NCBI GenBank assembly: GCA_947258805.1
Contig: CAMYJV010000099.1
Location: 1 to 16,026, forward strand
Length of the DNA: 16,026 nucleotides
Direction: 5' to 3'
Source of the DNA: an uncultured Gammaproteobacteria bacterium
GTDB lineage: Bacteria; Pseudomonadota; Gammaproteobacteria; GCA-2729495
The notes beneath the pieces were generated by a model. It had not been told where the DNA came from, made no database searches, and saw only the letters and a list, made by a program, of their open reading frames with translations. This document shows positions 1 through 7,564 of this stretch, one piece after another; the stretch's first letter is position 1; each line of letters opens with the position of its first letter. The position numbers and the translations under genes are program-made.

Positions 1-1064
1 GGCAGAGTCGCCCGGTCGATTACGATCACGCGTGGCGCCGCATGCTTGAAGTAGGGCTTTTCCTCCAGGATGCGCACCATCATGTCGACGGCCATGCGCG
101 CCTGGATCACGTTCGAGTCGGTGGGGGCGGCGATGATAGTGCCACGCTTGATGCCTTGGTGAACCCCAGGACCGTAATAGTAGGCGAGTACCCCGATGTC
201 CCGATCGAGGCCCCGCCGTCGCAGCACGCTTACGGCAGCTTCCGCGCTGACCGTGGTGCCGACGATGTAGTCCAGCTGCGTCGATGACTGGTCGCCCAGT
301 TCATCCAGCACGGCTTCGATCAGGCCGGTCTGGGTAGCCTTGCCGGTGTCGCCTTTCCTGGTCGCGATGATGCGGATGTTGCTGTCGGCCACTGCGGCAT
401 TGAAACCCCTGTCACCGGCTTCTACCCAACCCGCTCCTTCCGGCCCCGGAAACCACGCAACCCTGATCTCGTCGCTGTCTGCCGGCAAGAGTTCCTGGAG
501 GTATTCCCCGGCCTGGAAACCGGAGTCGTAGTAGGTGACGGCGGCGCGGGCCGTGATGTCGGGTGAGTTGATGCCGTTGATCAGGTCCAGCACTGGTATG
601 CCGCGCGCGCGTGTTGCAGTCACCAGGTCATTGAGCCCGTCGGCGTCGATGGCACTGAGAATCAGGCCGTCAACGGGTTGGCCCTGGATACCGTCAGCGA
701 GGCACTCTTCCACTTGCTGGCGCTGCACCTCCAGGCGGTCGTAGCCGCCGGCTTCATAGATAGCCAGGTTCACTTCCATGCGCCGAGCTTCATCGACCAG
801 GCCGAAGTTCACTGCCAGCCAATAAGCATCTTTCAGATGCGGAATCGACACGCAGATGTTCCAGCGCTTCTCGGCCGCGTCGAGCGGCACGTAGCTTTGT
901 TGCGAACGCTGGCGCTCCGTGTTGAACGGTGGGTCCCAGACATCGACGGTGACCGGGAACCACTGCCCGGCAGTCACGGGCGCCGGGATCAGCAGGCACA
1001 CCGCGACGGCCAGGGTGGAAACTATTGCGCAGCAGCGCCTGGTGGAGATTGGCGGGAAAAGCAT
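1..1064 (-). CDS. torT: TorT-like periplasmic ligand-binding protein (3' end beyond window)
   Basis: This is a periplasmic binding protein of the TorT branch of the LacI/ribose-binding fold. In E. coli TorT binds trimethylamine N-oxide and passes the signal to the sensor kinase TorS. I translated the minus strand from the ATG at 1064 and obtained 354 open codons with no stop before the left edge. Residues 1-32 form a Sec signal peptide with hydrophobic core at about 12-30. The segment KRWNIC at 66-71, followed by LKDAYW at 77-82 and EAGGY at 104-108, matches my recollection of E. coli TorT (RAWKLC, LKDSYW, EAGGY), as do IKRG at 305-308 and the AAEAA-like stretch near 274-277. About 30 C-terminal residues should lie outside the window. 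No strong Shine-Dalgarno precedes the ATG. It follows the MATE gene by 56 nt on the same strand, so co-transcription is possible. The ligand need not be TMAO. Confidence 0.85.
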   Translation of the reverse strand, partial: MLFPPISTRRCCAIVSTLAVAVCLLIPAPVTAGQWFPVTVDVWDPPFNTERQRSQQSYVPLDAAEKRWNICVSIPHLKDAYWLAVNFGLVDEARRMEVNLAIYEAGGYDRLEVQRQQVEECLADGIQGQPVDGLILSAIDADGLNDLVTATRARGIPVLDLINGINSPDITARAAVTYYDSGFQAGEYLQELLPADSDEIRVAWFPGPEGAGWVEAGDRGFNAAVADSNIRIIATRKGDTGKATQTGLIEAVLDELGDQSSTQLDYIVGTTVSAEAAVSVLRRRGLDRDIGVLAYYYGPGVHQGIKRGTIIAAPTDSNVIQARMAVDMMVRILEEKPYFKHAAPRVIVIDRATL

Positions 1065-1120
1065 TACGCGGCCAGTCTACAGATGAACCGGAACAGCTTC
1101 AGCCGCTCCTGCCGCAGCTC

Positions 1121-2530
1121 CTAAACGGACGGAGATTTGTCTACCGGGGAGGCATGGGTCTCCACTTCACGCTGCTTGCGGTAGACGCTGCGCCACCAGA
1201 GCCCACCTACGCCGCCGGCGACGAAGTTGGCGGTGCAGGCCGCGGCAAACACGCCTACGAGCCCGAACAGCTGGGCAAATACGAAGGCCAGCGGCGCATA
1301 GACCAGCACCGTCCGGCACAGAGAGGTGACCATCGCCTGCAGCGGCTTGCCGATGGCATTGAACGCGCCGTTGAGGGACATAGCGACGCCGAGGGCCGCA
1401 TAGCTGATTGGCACGATGCGCATGTGCATGGCCGCGGTATTCAGAGCCGTTTCGTTATCAGTGAATAACCCGGCGACCAGGGGCCCGACAGCAAACATGA
1501 CCGCAGCCACGATGAGTCCGTAGATCAGTATGAAGCGATAGCACCACTTGATGCCGTCTTCCACCCGATCGAAGTATTGTCCGCCGAAGTTTTGCCCGAC
1601 AAAAGGTGTGACGGCGGCACTCAGGGCCATCAGCGCCAGCAGCGACAGGCCCTCGAAGCGCGACGCGATGCCGAAACCGGCCACGGCCTCCGGGCCAAAC
1701 TGGGCGACCTGATAGGTAATGAAGGCGGTGGTCAGCGGCGCCACCAGGCTGCTGGTCATGGACGGCACGCCGACGTGCAGGATGCGCTGCCAGGAATTCA
1801 GCATCAATTTGAGGTCCAGCGCCTGGAAGCGGATCAACTTGTCGCGAAAGTAGACCACACCGACGGATGCGCACATGGTCAGCGCGTTCGACAACACCGT
1901 GGCGACGGCGGCGCCTTCTACGCCGAGGGCCGGCACGCCGAAGTAGCCGAAAATCAGGATCGGGTCGAGGATGTTATTCAGCACCGCGGCCGTGGTCATG
2001 ATCTTGGCGGGCGTGGCTGCATCGCCTGACGCGCGCAACACCGAGTTCGTGATCATCGGCATCACCAGGAAGATGCCGCCGTAGTAGTAGATGCTCATGT
2101 ACCGAACGATGATCGGCAGCGTGGTGTCGTCGGCGCCGAGGGTGCGGAAGACCGGTTCGATGGTGGCGAGACCCAGGGCCACCACGCTGACGCCGATGGC
2201 AACGCCGAGGAAGATGGCGTGCAATGTGACCCGTTCAGCCTCTTCCCGGTTCTGTGCACCGAACAGCCGGGCTACTACCGACGACGTGCCGATACCGATG
2301 CCCATAGTGATGGCGCCGACGATGAAGTTCACCGGGAAGGTGAAGCTGATGGCGGCCAGCTCCAGGGTCCCGATCTGGCCGACAAAATAGGTATCGGCGA
2401 GGTTGTAGGAGATGATCGCGATCATCCCAATCATCATCGGCAGCATGAGCGAGCGGATGGATTCGCCCACCGGGCCCTGTGTCAGACGGGGCCTGCCCTT
2501 GGCGGGCGTTTGTTTGGCTGGCTGGTTCAT
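1121..2530 (-). CDS. MATE family multidrug/cation efflux transporter
   Basis: This is an inner-membrane exporter of the MATE family, which expels drugs or toxic metabolites in exchange for Na+ or H+. The 469-residue product has the family's usual length and about 12 hydrophobic segments in two homologous halves. The N-terminal half carries the typical sequence running from PMMIGMIAI through NLADTYFVGQIG. The cytoplasmic loop after TM3 has the common VARLFGAQNREEAERV pattern. The ORF stays open up to a GTG at 2602, but I chose the ATG at 2530 (MNQPAK) because the 24 extra residues look non-membrane and unlike family members. No strong ribosome-binding site is visible at either start. The gene is divergent from the FAH-family gene across about 175 bp and lies upstream of the torT-like gene. 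The substrate cannot be told from sequence. Confidence 0.93.
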   Translation of the reverse strand: MNQPAKQTPAKGRPRLTQGPVGESIRSLMLPMMIGMIAIISYNLADTYFVGQIGTLELAAISFTFPVNFIVGAITMGIGIGTSSVVARLFGAQNREEAERVTLHAIFLGVAIGVSVVALGLATIEPVFRTLGADDTTLPIIVRYMSIYYYGGIFLVMPMITNSVLRASGDAATPAKIMTTAAVLNNILDPILIFGYFGVPALGVEGAAVATVLSNALTMCASVGVVYFRDKLIRFQALDLKLMLNSWQRILHVGVPSMTSSLVAPLTTAFITYQVAQFGPEAVAGFGIASRFEGLSLLALMALSAAVTPFVGQNFGGQYFDRVEDGIKWCYRFILIYGLIVAAVMFAVGPLVAGLFTDNETALNTAAMHMRIVPISYAALGVAMSLNGAFNAIGKPLQAMVTSLCRTVLVYAPLAFVFAQLFGLVGVFAAACTANFVAGGVGGLWWRSVYRKQREVETHASPVDKSPSV

Positions 2531-2653
2531 GAACGCGGCGAGTCTATAGCGCCCGGAGGCTGATAAACAGCAACCGACCGGCGCTGGCAAGTCCTGCGCC
2601 ACTGCGTGAACCTGCCAGGCGTCGTCGTCGGCCGTCGCCCGGAATTCACTCTC

Positions 2654-2659
2654 TATAAT
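2654..2659 (+). promoter_or_regulatory. Perfect TATAAT -10 box upstream of the FAH-family gene
   Basis: TATAAT lies 48 nt before the ATG at 2707, predicting a transcript start near 2666. No good -35 hexamer is found 15-18 nt upstream; the candidates there are GC-rich. The box is nevertheless striking in this GC-rich sequence, and it lies in the gap divergent to the MATE gene. CCCGG at 2638-2642 and CCGGG at 2665-2669 bracket it. Confidence 0.5.
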
Positions 2660-2706
2660 GTGCCCCGGGCTGCGACGCGCGCGGCGCTGGGATCAGGGCC
2701 AGGACA

Positions 2707-3546
2707 ATGAGGTTTGCAAGTCTTGCCGCCGGCGGCTTCGGCCTGGTATCCACCGACGGTATCCGGCCCATGCCGCAGGGCGTGCTGGCCCGCTACCCAA
2801 CCCTGCGGGCCGCGATTGCCGCCGATATGCTGGGCTGGGCGGCAGAGGCCGCGGCGGCGGAGGCGACGCTGGCCGAGGACCAGGTCGCGCTGCTGCCGAC
2901 CATTCCGGACGCCGGCAAGATCATTTGCATCGGCATGAACTATCGCGAGCACATCAAGGAAATGGGCCGCGAACCGCCGCGCTACCCGGCCTTTTTCCTG
3001 CGCTTTAACGACAGCCTGGTCGGCCACGGCCAACCAGTGGTCCGCCCGCGCCTGTCCGACAAGTACGACTGGGAAGGCGAGCTGGCGGTTGTGATCGGCC
3101 GCACCGCCCGGCACGTCACGCGTGACAACGCGTTAGATTACGTAGCCGGTTACACCATCCTGCAGGACGGTTCGCTCCGCGACTACCAGGAGCACACTTC
3201 CCAGTTCACTGCCGGCAAGAATTTTCACCAGAGCGGAGCCATGGGCCCGTGGCTCGTAACCGCCGACGAGATACCGGATCCGGCGGCGCTGACATTGGAA
3301 ACGCGCGTGTCCGGCGAGGTCATGCAGCAGGGTGAGGTGGCCGATCTTTGCATCGACGTGCCTGCCATCATCGAGTACCTGTCCGGCATCTGCGAGTTGC
3401 GGGCAGGGGATGTGATTGCTACCGGCACGCCGTCGGGCGTGGGTGCGGGGCGCAAGCCGCCACGCTGGCTGGAAGCAGGCGACGTGGTGGAAGTTGAGAT
3501 CAGCGGTATCGGCGTGCTGCGCAACCCGGTGGTAGACGAAGACTGA
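2707..3546 (+). CDS. Fumarylacetoacetate hydrolase (FAH) family protein
   Basis: This is a metal-dependent hydrolase or decarboxylase of the FAH superfamily. Members cleave C-C bonds in acylpyruvates, hydrate or decarboxylate ring-cleavage products, or act on oxaloacetate. The 279-residue length is typical. An N-terminal region of about 65 residues precedes the catalytic domain, which opens with KIICIGMNYREH at 71-82. The expected metal ligands are Glu123 and Glu125 in WEGELAVVIG and Asp154 in LQDGSLRDYQ. Lys171 lies in AGKNFHQSGAMGPW, and ATGTPSGVG at 238-246 is the usual glycine-rich closing motif. The ATG has AGGA only 2 nt upstream, an unusually short spacing, but an N-terminus of the form MRFASL fits the family. 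The gene ends 6 nt from the convergent dienelactone hydrolase gene. A role in aromatic or keto-acid catabolism is likely; the exact substrate is unknown. Confidence 0.93.
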   Translation: MRFASLAAGGFGLVSTDGIRPMPQGVLARYPTLRAAIAADMLGWAAEAAAAEATLAEDQVALLPTIPDAGKIICIGMNYREHIKEMGREPPRYPAFFLRFNDSLVGHGQPVVRPRLSDKYDWEGELAVVIGRTARHVTRDNALDYVAGYTILQDGSLRDYQEHTSQFTAGKNFHQSGAMGPWLVTADEIPDPAALTLETRVSGEVMQQGEVADLCIDVPAIIEYLSGICELRAGDVIATGTPSGVGAGRKPPRWLEAGDVVEVEISGIGVLRNPVVDED

Positions 3547-3552
3547 CCGGCT

Positions 3553-4212
3553 TCAGATACAGGAAGCCAGGAAAGTCAGCGTGCGATTCAGCGCCTGCCT
3601 GGCACTGTCGGCGTGATAGTCGGCGCGGTCGTCGCAATTAAAGCCGTGCCCGGCTTCCGGGTACAGGTACATGATGCCCTCCGGCCGCGCGGCGCGAATC
3701 TGTTGCAACGTGGCCATCGGAATCAGCGGGTCGTTGCCGCCGAAGTGATAAAGCACCGGGCACCTGGGTTCCAGTTCCAGCCAGCCGGTGAGGCGCCCGC
3801 CGTAATAGGCTACGGCACCACTGAGCACCAGTCGGCAGGCGGCGAGGTCCGCCATCGCACCGCCCCAGCAATAGCCTACTGCGGCCACTTTGCCGGCGGC
3901 ACCCGCCGCCGCCACCGCGGCATCGATGTCCTGCACAGAATCGTCGGCGTCCAGTTTCAGCATCACGTCTCGTCCTTGCTCCACCTCGTCGTAGGGCAGG
4001 GTGATACCCGGTGACACCCGATCGAACAGCGCGGGTGCGACAGCCAGATAGCCTTCTTTGGCAAAATCGTCCGTCACGCGCTTGATGTGATCGGTGAGTC
4101 CGAAGACTTCCTGTATGACCACCAGCCCGCCGCGGGGCGTGCCTTCCGGTGTGGCCTGGTAGGCCTGCAACTGGTGACCGTCTTGGGCCGTCAGCTGAAT
4201 GTTCTCACCCAT
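3553..4212 (-). CDS. Dienelactone hydrolase family protein
   Basis: This is an alpha/beta hydrolase of the dienelactone hydrolase family, cytoplasmic, with no signal peptide. The classic member opens dienelactone in chlorocatechol degradation, but many homologues have other ester or lactone substrates. The 219-residue product carries the complete Cys-Asp-His triad: Cys115 in GYCWGG, Asp161 in GGNDPLIP and His189 in GHGF. Glu35 in QEVFGL is the residue that normally interacts with the catalytic cysteine. The ATG start is supported by GGAG 8 nt upstream on the minus strand. The gene is convergent with the FAH-family gene 6 nt away and divergent from the AEC transporter gene. Both flanking enzymes could serve degradation of ring-cleavage products, which is inference from context only. 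Confidence 0.93.
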   Translation of the reverse strand: MGENIQLTAQDGHQLQAYQATPEGTPRGGLVVIQEVFGLTDHIKRVTDDFAKEGYLAVAPALFDRVSPGITLPYDEVEQGRDVMLKLDADDSVQDIDAAVAAAGAAGKVAAVGYCWGGAMADLAACRLVLSGAVAYYGGRLTGWLELEPRCPVLYHFGGNDPLIPMATLQQIRAARPEGIMYLYPEAGHGFNCDDRADYHADSARQALNRTLTFLASCI

Positions 4213-4239
4213 AAAGCGATCTCCGGGAAGAGGGCACCC

Positions 4240-5175
4240 GTGCTACCTGCAGGTGCCGTGCGACAATGCAACCGCCCTGGCCCGCTCATTCTAACGTTGT
4301 ACGAACAGCTGATACCCATCATCGCCCCGGTAGCCGTCTGCGCGCTACTCGGCTACGGCTGGGCGCGGGCCGGATGGAACTTCGACCGCGATTTCGTCAC
4401 CCGCATGATCATGAACATCGGTGCGCCGGCCCTGGTGCTGGACGGCATCGGCGGCCTCGACGCCCAGACCCCCCAGTTCCTGCTGGCCCTGGGCCTGGCC
4501 TTCGCCGTGTTGCTGACCTGCGCGGTGACGGGCTACGCTGTATTGCGCATTGCCGGCCAGCCGGTGCGCAGCTACCTGCTGCCCGTGACCTTCGGCAACG
4601 TCGGCAATCTAGGGCTGCCGCTCTGCTATTTCGCTTTTGGCCCCGAAGGCCTGGGGCTGGCGGTGGCTTTCTATCTCGCCGGATCCCTGTCGCACTTCAT
4701 TTTTGGCCCACTGTTGCTCGGGCGCCAGGCGGCGTGGCAAACGCTGCTGCAGACTCCGATCATCTATGCCGCGATCGCGGGCCTGGCGATGATGAGTTTC
4801 CGGTTGCCGGCACCGCCCTGGCTGCAGAACACCGTGGAGCTGGTGGCCGGAATGGCCATTCCGCTGATGCTGCTGGCCCTGGGTCATGCGTTGGGCACCT
4901 TCGGCGTGCAGCGCCTGCGCGCATCGGCCATGGTCGCGGCGCTGCGCATGTTGGTCGGCTTCGCGGTGGGCGTGATGCTGGTCGAGTTGCTGCAGTTGGA
5001 GGGAATCTTGCGCGGTGTGGTGCTGATTGAGGCCGCGATGCCGGTGGCTGTATTCAACTTCCTGCTGGCGGCCCGGTACCACCGTGACCCGGATGCGGTG
5101 GCCGGCGCCATCGTCGTGTCTACGGTGGTGTCTTTTCTGACCATGCCGGCCCTGGTGCTGTACGCGCTGGGTTGA
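4240..5175 (+). CDS. AEC family (auxin efflux carrier-like) transporter, non-ATG start
   Basis: This is an inner-membrane permease of the AEC/bile-acid-sodium-symporter-like superfamily, whose bacterial members move small organic anions such as malate or malonate. About ten hydrophobic segments are visible, starting with IPIIAPVAVCALLGYGW and ending with TVVSFLTMPALVLYAL. The TFGNVGNLGLPL stretch is the characteristic conserved motif of TM4-5. The frame has no ATG near the N-terminus. I chose GTG at 4240 because GAGG lies 6 nt upstream, giving 311 residues, the family's normal size. GTG at 4258 and TTG at 4297 are alternatives, and the conserved part starts just after 4297. The gene is divergent from the dienelactone hydrolase gene with only 27 nt between starts. 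The substrate is unknown. Confidence 0.88.
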   Translation: MLPAGAVRQCNRPGPLILTLYEQLIPIIAPVAVCALLGYGWARAGWNFDRDFVTRMIMNIGAPALVLDGIGGLDAQTPQFLLALGLAFAVLLTCAVTGYAVLRIAGQPVRSYLLPVTFGNVGNLGLPLCYFAFGPEGLGLAVAFYLAGSLSHFIFGPLLLGRQAAWQTLLQTPIIYAAIAGLAMMSFRLPAPPWLQNTVELVAGMAIPLMLLALGHALGTFGVQRLRASAMVAALRMLVGFAVGVMLVELLQLEGILRGVVLIEAAMPVAVFNFLLAARYHRDPDAVAGAIVVSTVVSFLTMPALVLYALG

Positions 5176-5178
5176 AGG

Positions 5179-5195
5179 CTGGCAGCCGATGCCAG
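5179..5195 (+). terminator. Stem-loop just after the AEC stop codon
   Basis: CTGGCA, a 5-nt loop GCCGA and TGCCAG form a perfect 6-bp stem 3 nt after the stop. No T-tract follows, since GGGGCCC comes next, so this is at most a 3'-end-protecting hairpin or part of a Rho-dependent terminator. Confidence 0.3.
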
Positions 5196-5282
5196 GGGCC
5201 CAGCACCGATGCCCGAGGCGGTTCGCGGCTGGTCCGCCATTCCGGGTTGGCACCGTGGTGTCGGGTGTCAGATCACAATTTT

Positions 5283-5311
5283 TTGGCCTCTGCCGCCTTT
5301 TTGGTCATACT
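5283..5311 (+). promoter_or_regulatory. Candidate sigma-70-like promoter for the CBS operon
   Basis: TTGGCC at 5283-5288 and CATACT at 5306-5311 each match 4 of 6 consensus positions and are separated by exactly 17 nt. They lie about 80 nt ahead of the CBS gene, in the only relatively A+T-rich part of the 216-bp gap that precedes the operon. Assignment rests on motif matching alone. Confidence 0.35.
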
Positions 5312-5366
5312 CAGGTCAGGGCGCGCGAAGACGCCAGCATCTTTAAAGCGTTAGTGCGCCACCAGA

Positions 5367-5387
5367 GCCGCTGAGAGCGGCAGGGGG
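5367..5387 (+). promoter_or_regulatory. Hairpin abutting a strong ribosome-binding site
   Basis: GCCGCT, loop GAG and AGCGGC form a 6-bp GC-rich stem at 5367-5381. It is followed at once by AGGGGG at 5382-5387, with the CBS gene's ATG 4 nt further on. The Shine-Dalgarno decides the start. The adjoining stem could affect ribosome access. Confidence 0.5.
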
Positions 5388-5391
5388 CGTT

Positions 5392-5832
5392 ATGCGACTG
5401 GTACAGGACATTCTCGGTTTCAAGGGTAACGACGTGTATTCCGTCGGGCCCGATAACACCATTTTCGAAGCCGTGCAGATGATGGCCGACAAGAGTGTCG
5501 GGGCATTGCTGGTGATGGAGAACGGCAAGCCGGTCGGGATCGTGACCGAACGCGACTACGCGAGAAAGGTGGCCCTGGAAGGCCGATCGTCGCGCGATGC
5601 GCTGGTCAAGGAAATCATGTCGACGCGGGTGCTGTGCGTGAATCCGCAACGTACCATCGAAGACTGCATGGCGCTGATGACGGACAAGCGCGCCCGCCAC
5701 CTGCCGGTGGTGGATCATAAGAACGTGATCGGTATGATTTCCATCGGTGACCTGGTCAAAGCCGTGATTGCCGAACAACAGTTCGTCATCGATCAGCTGC
5801 ACGACTACATTACCGGGACGCAGCTGAGCTAA
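5392..5832 (+). CDS. Two-CBS-domain protein
   Basis: This 146-residue protein consists almost entirely of a Bateman module, two CBS domains at about residues 7-63 and 75-131. CBS pairs bind adenine nucleotides such as AMP, ATP, NAD or SAM and act as energy or redox sensors; stand-alone versions usually regulate a partner. The repeats show the usual pattern of VGALLVMENGKPVGIVTERDYARKV in the first copy and ARHLPVVDHKNVIGMISIGDLVKAV in the second. In both, the GI(V/I)(T/S)xxD motif should contact ribose or phosphate. The start is set by AGGGGG 4 nt upstream. It is first in a compact operon, with only 7 nt to the FAD oxidoreductase, which makes that enzyme a plausible, untested partner. The protein appears cytoplasmic, without a signal peptide or membrane segment. 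Confidence 0.95.
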   Translation: MRLVQDILGFKGNDVYSVGPDNTIFEAVQMMADKSVGALLVMENGKPVGIVTERDYARKVALEGRSSRDALVKEIMSTRVLCVNPQRTIEDCMALMTDKRARHLPVVDHKNVIGMISIGDLVKAVIAEQQFVIDQLHDYITGTQLS

Positions 5833-5839
5833 ACTTCGA

Positions 5840-6946
5840 GTGCATGGCCTGGTCGACTGCGTCATCGCCGGCGCCGGGGTCGTCGGGCTCTCCGTGGCAC
5901 GCGCCGTTGCGCAAGCCGGCCGGAAAGTGCTCGTAGTCGAGAGTGCGGCCGCCATTGGAACCGGCACCAGCAGCCGCAACTCGGAAGTTATTCACGCCGG
6001 AATTTATTATCCCCCCGGGTCATTGAAGGCCCGGCTGTGCGTGACGGGTAAGAAATCCCTGTACGACTACCTGGCCGAGCGCGACGTTGGCCACCGGCGC
6101 GTCGGCAAGATAATCGTTGCGGTGAACTCCGCCGAAATCCCGGCGCTGGAACGCTATCGCGCACAGGCCTTGGCAAATGGCGTGGATGATCTCCAGTGGC
6201 TGTCTGCGGCCGAGGTCGCCGGGCTCGAGCCAGAGATCACCTGCGTGCGTGGCCTGTTGTCCCCGTCCACCGGGATTCTCGACACGCATGAGTACCTGCT
6301 CGCGCTGCGGGGCGACCTGGAAGCAGCCGGCGGACTCATCGTGCTGAACACGCCCGTTGAACGGGTGGCCGGGGGGAACGGCTCCTTTCGCGTGCACTGC
6401 GGTGGGGCGGAACCGGCCGTGCTGGAGTGCGCTGCCTTCATTAATGCGACCGGCCTGCACGCACCGGGCCTGGCCGGCCGCATCGACGCGTTGGCTGGGC
6501 AATACGTGCCGCAGGCCTACTACGCGAAAGGCCACTACTACGCGCTGTCTGGCAAGTCTCCCTTTCAGCGACTGGTATATCCGCTGGCGGAAGAAGGTGG
6601 CCTGGGCGTTCACGTGACCCTGGACATGGCCGGTGTCGCCCGCTTTGGGCCGGATGTCAGCTGGGTGAAAGATGAAGACTACGCTTTCGACGACTCGCGT
6701 CGACCGGCGTTCATCAACGCCATTTGTCGCTATTATCCGGGGCTGGATAAATCACGACTGGAGCCGGCCTACACCGGCCTGCGGCCGAAGGTCGTCGGCC
6801 CGGGCGATGCAGATGCTGATTTCGTGATCCAGGGACCTGGGGACCACGGCATATCGGGGCTCGTGAACCTGTTTGGTATTGAGTCGCCCGGCATCACGGC
6901 ATCATTGGCGATCGCTGAACATGTCGGCGCTTTGCTGAGACACTAA
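5840..6946 (+). CDS. FAD-dependent oxidoreductase, L-2-hydroxyglutarate dehydrogenase/DAO family
   Basis: This is a flavoprotein of the D-amino-acid-oxidase superfamily, closest by eye to the L-2-hydroxyglutarate dehydrogenase group (LhgO/L2HGDH), which oxidises L-2-hydroxyglutarate to 2-oxoglutarate. The N-terminal Rossmann motif GAGVVG is at residues 11-16. The stretch from SSRNSEVIHAGIYYPPG through KARLC is the signature segment of that group, and GILDTHEYL and the C-terminal VNLFGIESPGIT also fit. The length of 368 residues matches short-type bacterial homologues; E. coli LhgO is longer. The start is GTG, 7 nt after the CBS gene stop; a nearby ATG at 5844 is out of frame. There is no clear Shine-Dalgarno, so translational coupling to the CBS gene is likely. 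The substrate is inferred from family resemblance; glycerol-3-phosphate or other 2-hydroxy acids are alternatives. Confidence 0.88.
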   Translation: MHGLVDCVIAGAGVVGLSVARAVAQAGRKVLVVESAAAIGTGTSSRNSEVIHAGIYYPPGSLKARLCVTGKKSLYDYLAERDVGHRRVGKIIVAVNSAEIPALERYRAQALANGVDDLQWLSAAEVAGLEPEITCVRGLLSPSTGILDTHEYLLALRGDLEAAGGLIVLNTPVERVAGGNGSFRVHCGGAEPAVLECAAFINATGLHAPGLAGRIDALAGQYVPQAYYAKGHYYALSGKSPFQRLVYPLAEEGGLGVHVTLDMAGVARFGPDVSWVKDEDYAFDDSRRPAFINAICRYYPGLDKSRLEPAYTGLRPKVVGPGDADADFVIQGPGDHGISGLVNLFGIESPGITASLAIAEHVGALLRH

Positions 6947-6949
6947 ATT

Positions 6950-7513
6950 ATGGACTTCGAAGCCACCCGACATATTCAACCGGAAATGGCGACCACCGAA
7001 CGCCTGATGTGGTCCGGGCGTCCGGTGCAGGGCCTCCGAATTCGCAAGCGGGACATCCCGACCGTGCTCTTCGGTATGGCGTGGACGGGCTTCGCGGCCT
7101 ACTGGACGTGGTCGGTCTGGCAGGAAGAGGCTGAGCTGATCCCCACGATGATCGGTGGAATGATGATCCTGATCGGTTTGCACCAGTTTATCGGCCAGTT
7201 CTTCCTGGACTCCTATGTGCGTGCGCGGACCTATTACGGTGTCAGTGACCTGCGCATGGTGATTCTGAAGACAGTGCCCACGCGCAACGTGGAGTCACTC
7301 AACCTGGCCGAGCTGCCGGACGTGACGCTGGACACGGAAGGGATGGACGGTGGTGTCATCCAGTTTTCCCCGGACGTGACGGTGACGGTGCCAGGCACGG
7401 GAACTCGCCGCCGCCGGCGCGTGCGCCGCCGCGGCCCGCAATTCGAACTGGAAAGCGGTGCACGCAGCGCCTACGAAATTATTCGCCGGGCGCAGTACGA
7501 CGCGCGAAGTTAA
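6950..7513 (+). CDS. Bacterial PH-like (bPH) membrane protein
   Basis: This 187-residue protein resembles bacterial pleckstrin-homology-like membrane proteins, which have no settled biochemical role. The N-terminus has LMWSGRPVQGL at about 19-29, the common opening motif of this group. Two membrane segments follow at about 36-57 and 63-86, then ARTYYGVSDLRMVIL at 92-106, which begins the PH-like beta barrel. The C-terminal part contains a run of eight arginines interrupted by one valine at 153-161, suggesting contact with acidic phospholipid head groups or RNA. The ATG lies 3 nt after the oxidoreductase stop, so it is the last gene of the CBS-oxidoreductase-bPH operon. The gene ends 51 nt from the convergent AhpD-like gene. 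Its role in the operon is unknown; membrane anchoring of the redox enzyme is conceivable but unsupported. Confidence 0.8.
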   Translation: MDFEATRHIQPEMATTERLMWSGRPVQGLRIRKRDIPTVLFGMAWTGFAAYWTWSVWQEEAELIPTMIGGMMILIGLHQFIGQFFLDSYVRARTYYGVSDLRMVILKTVPTRNVESLNLAELPDVTLDTEGMDGGVIQFSPDVTVTVPGTGTRRRRRVRRRGPQFELESGARSAYEIIRRAQYDARS

Positions 7514-7520
7514 TCGTCGT

Positions 7521-7543
7521 CGGGCATCGCGTTTCAGTGCCCG
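7521..7543. terminator. Weak stem-loop between convergent genes
   Basis: CGGGCA and TGCCCG form a 6-bp stem around an 11-nt loop in the 51-bp gap between two converging genes. There is no T-tract on either side, so bidirectional termination is only a possibility. Confidence 0.3.
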
Positions 7544-7564
7544 GATGTCTCAGAGACCGTCACT

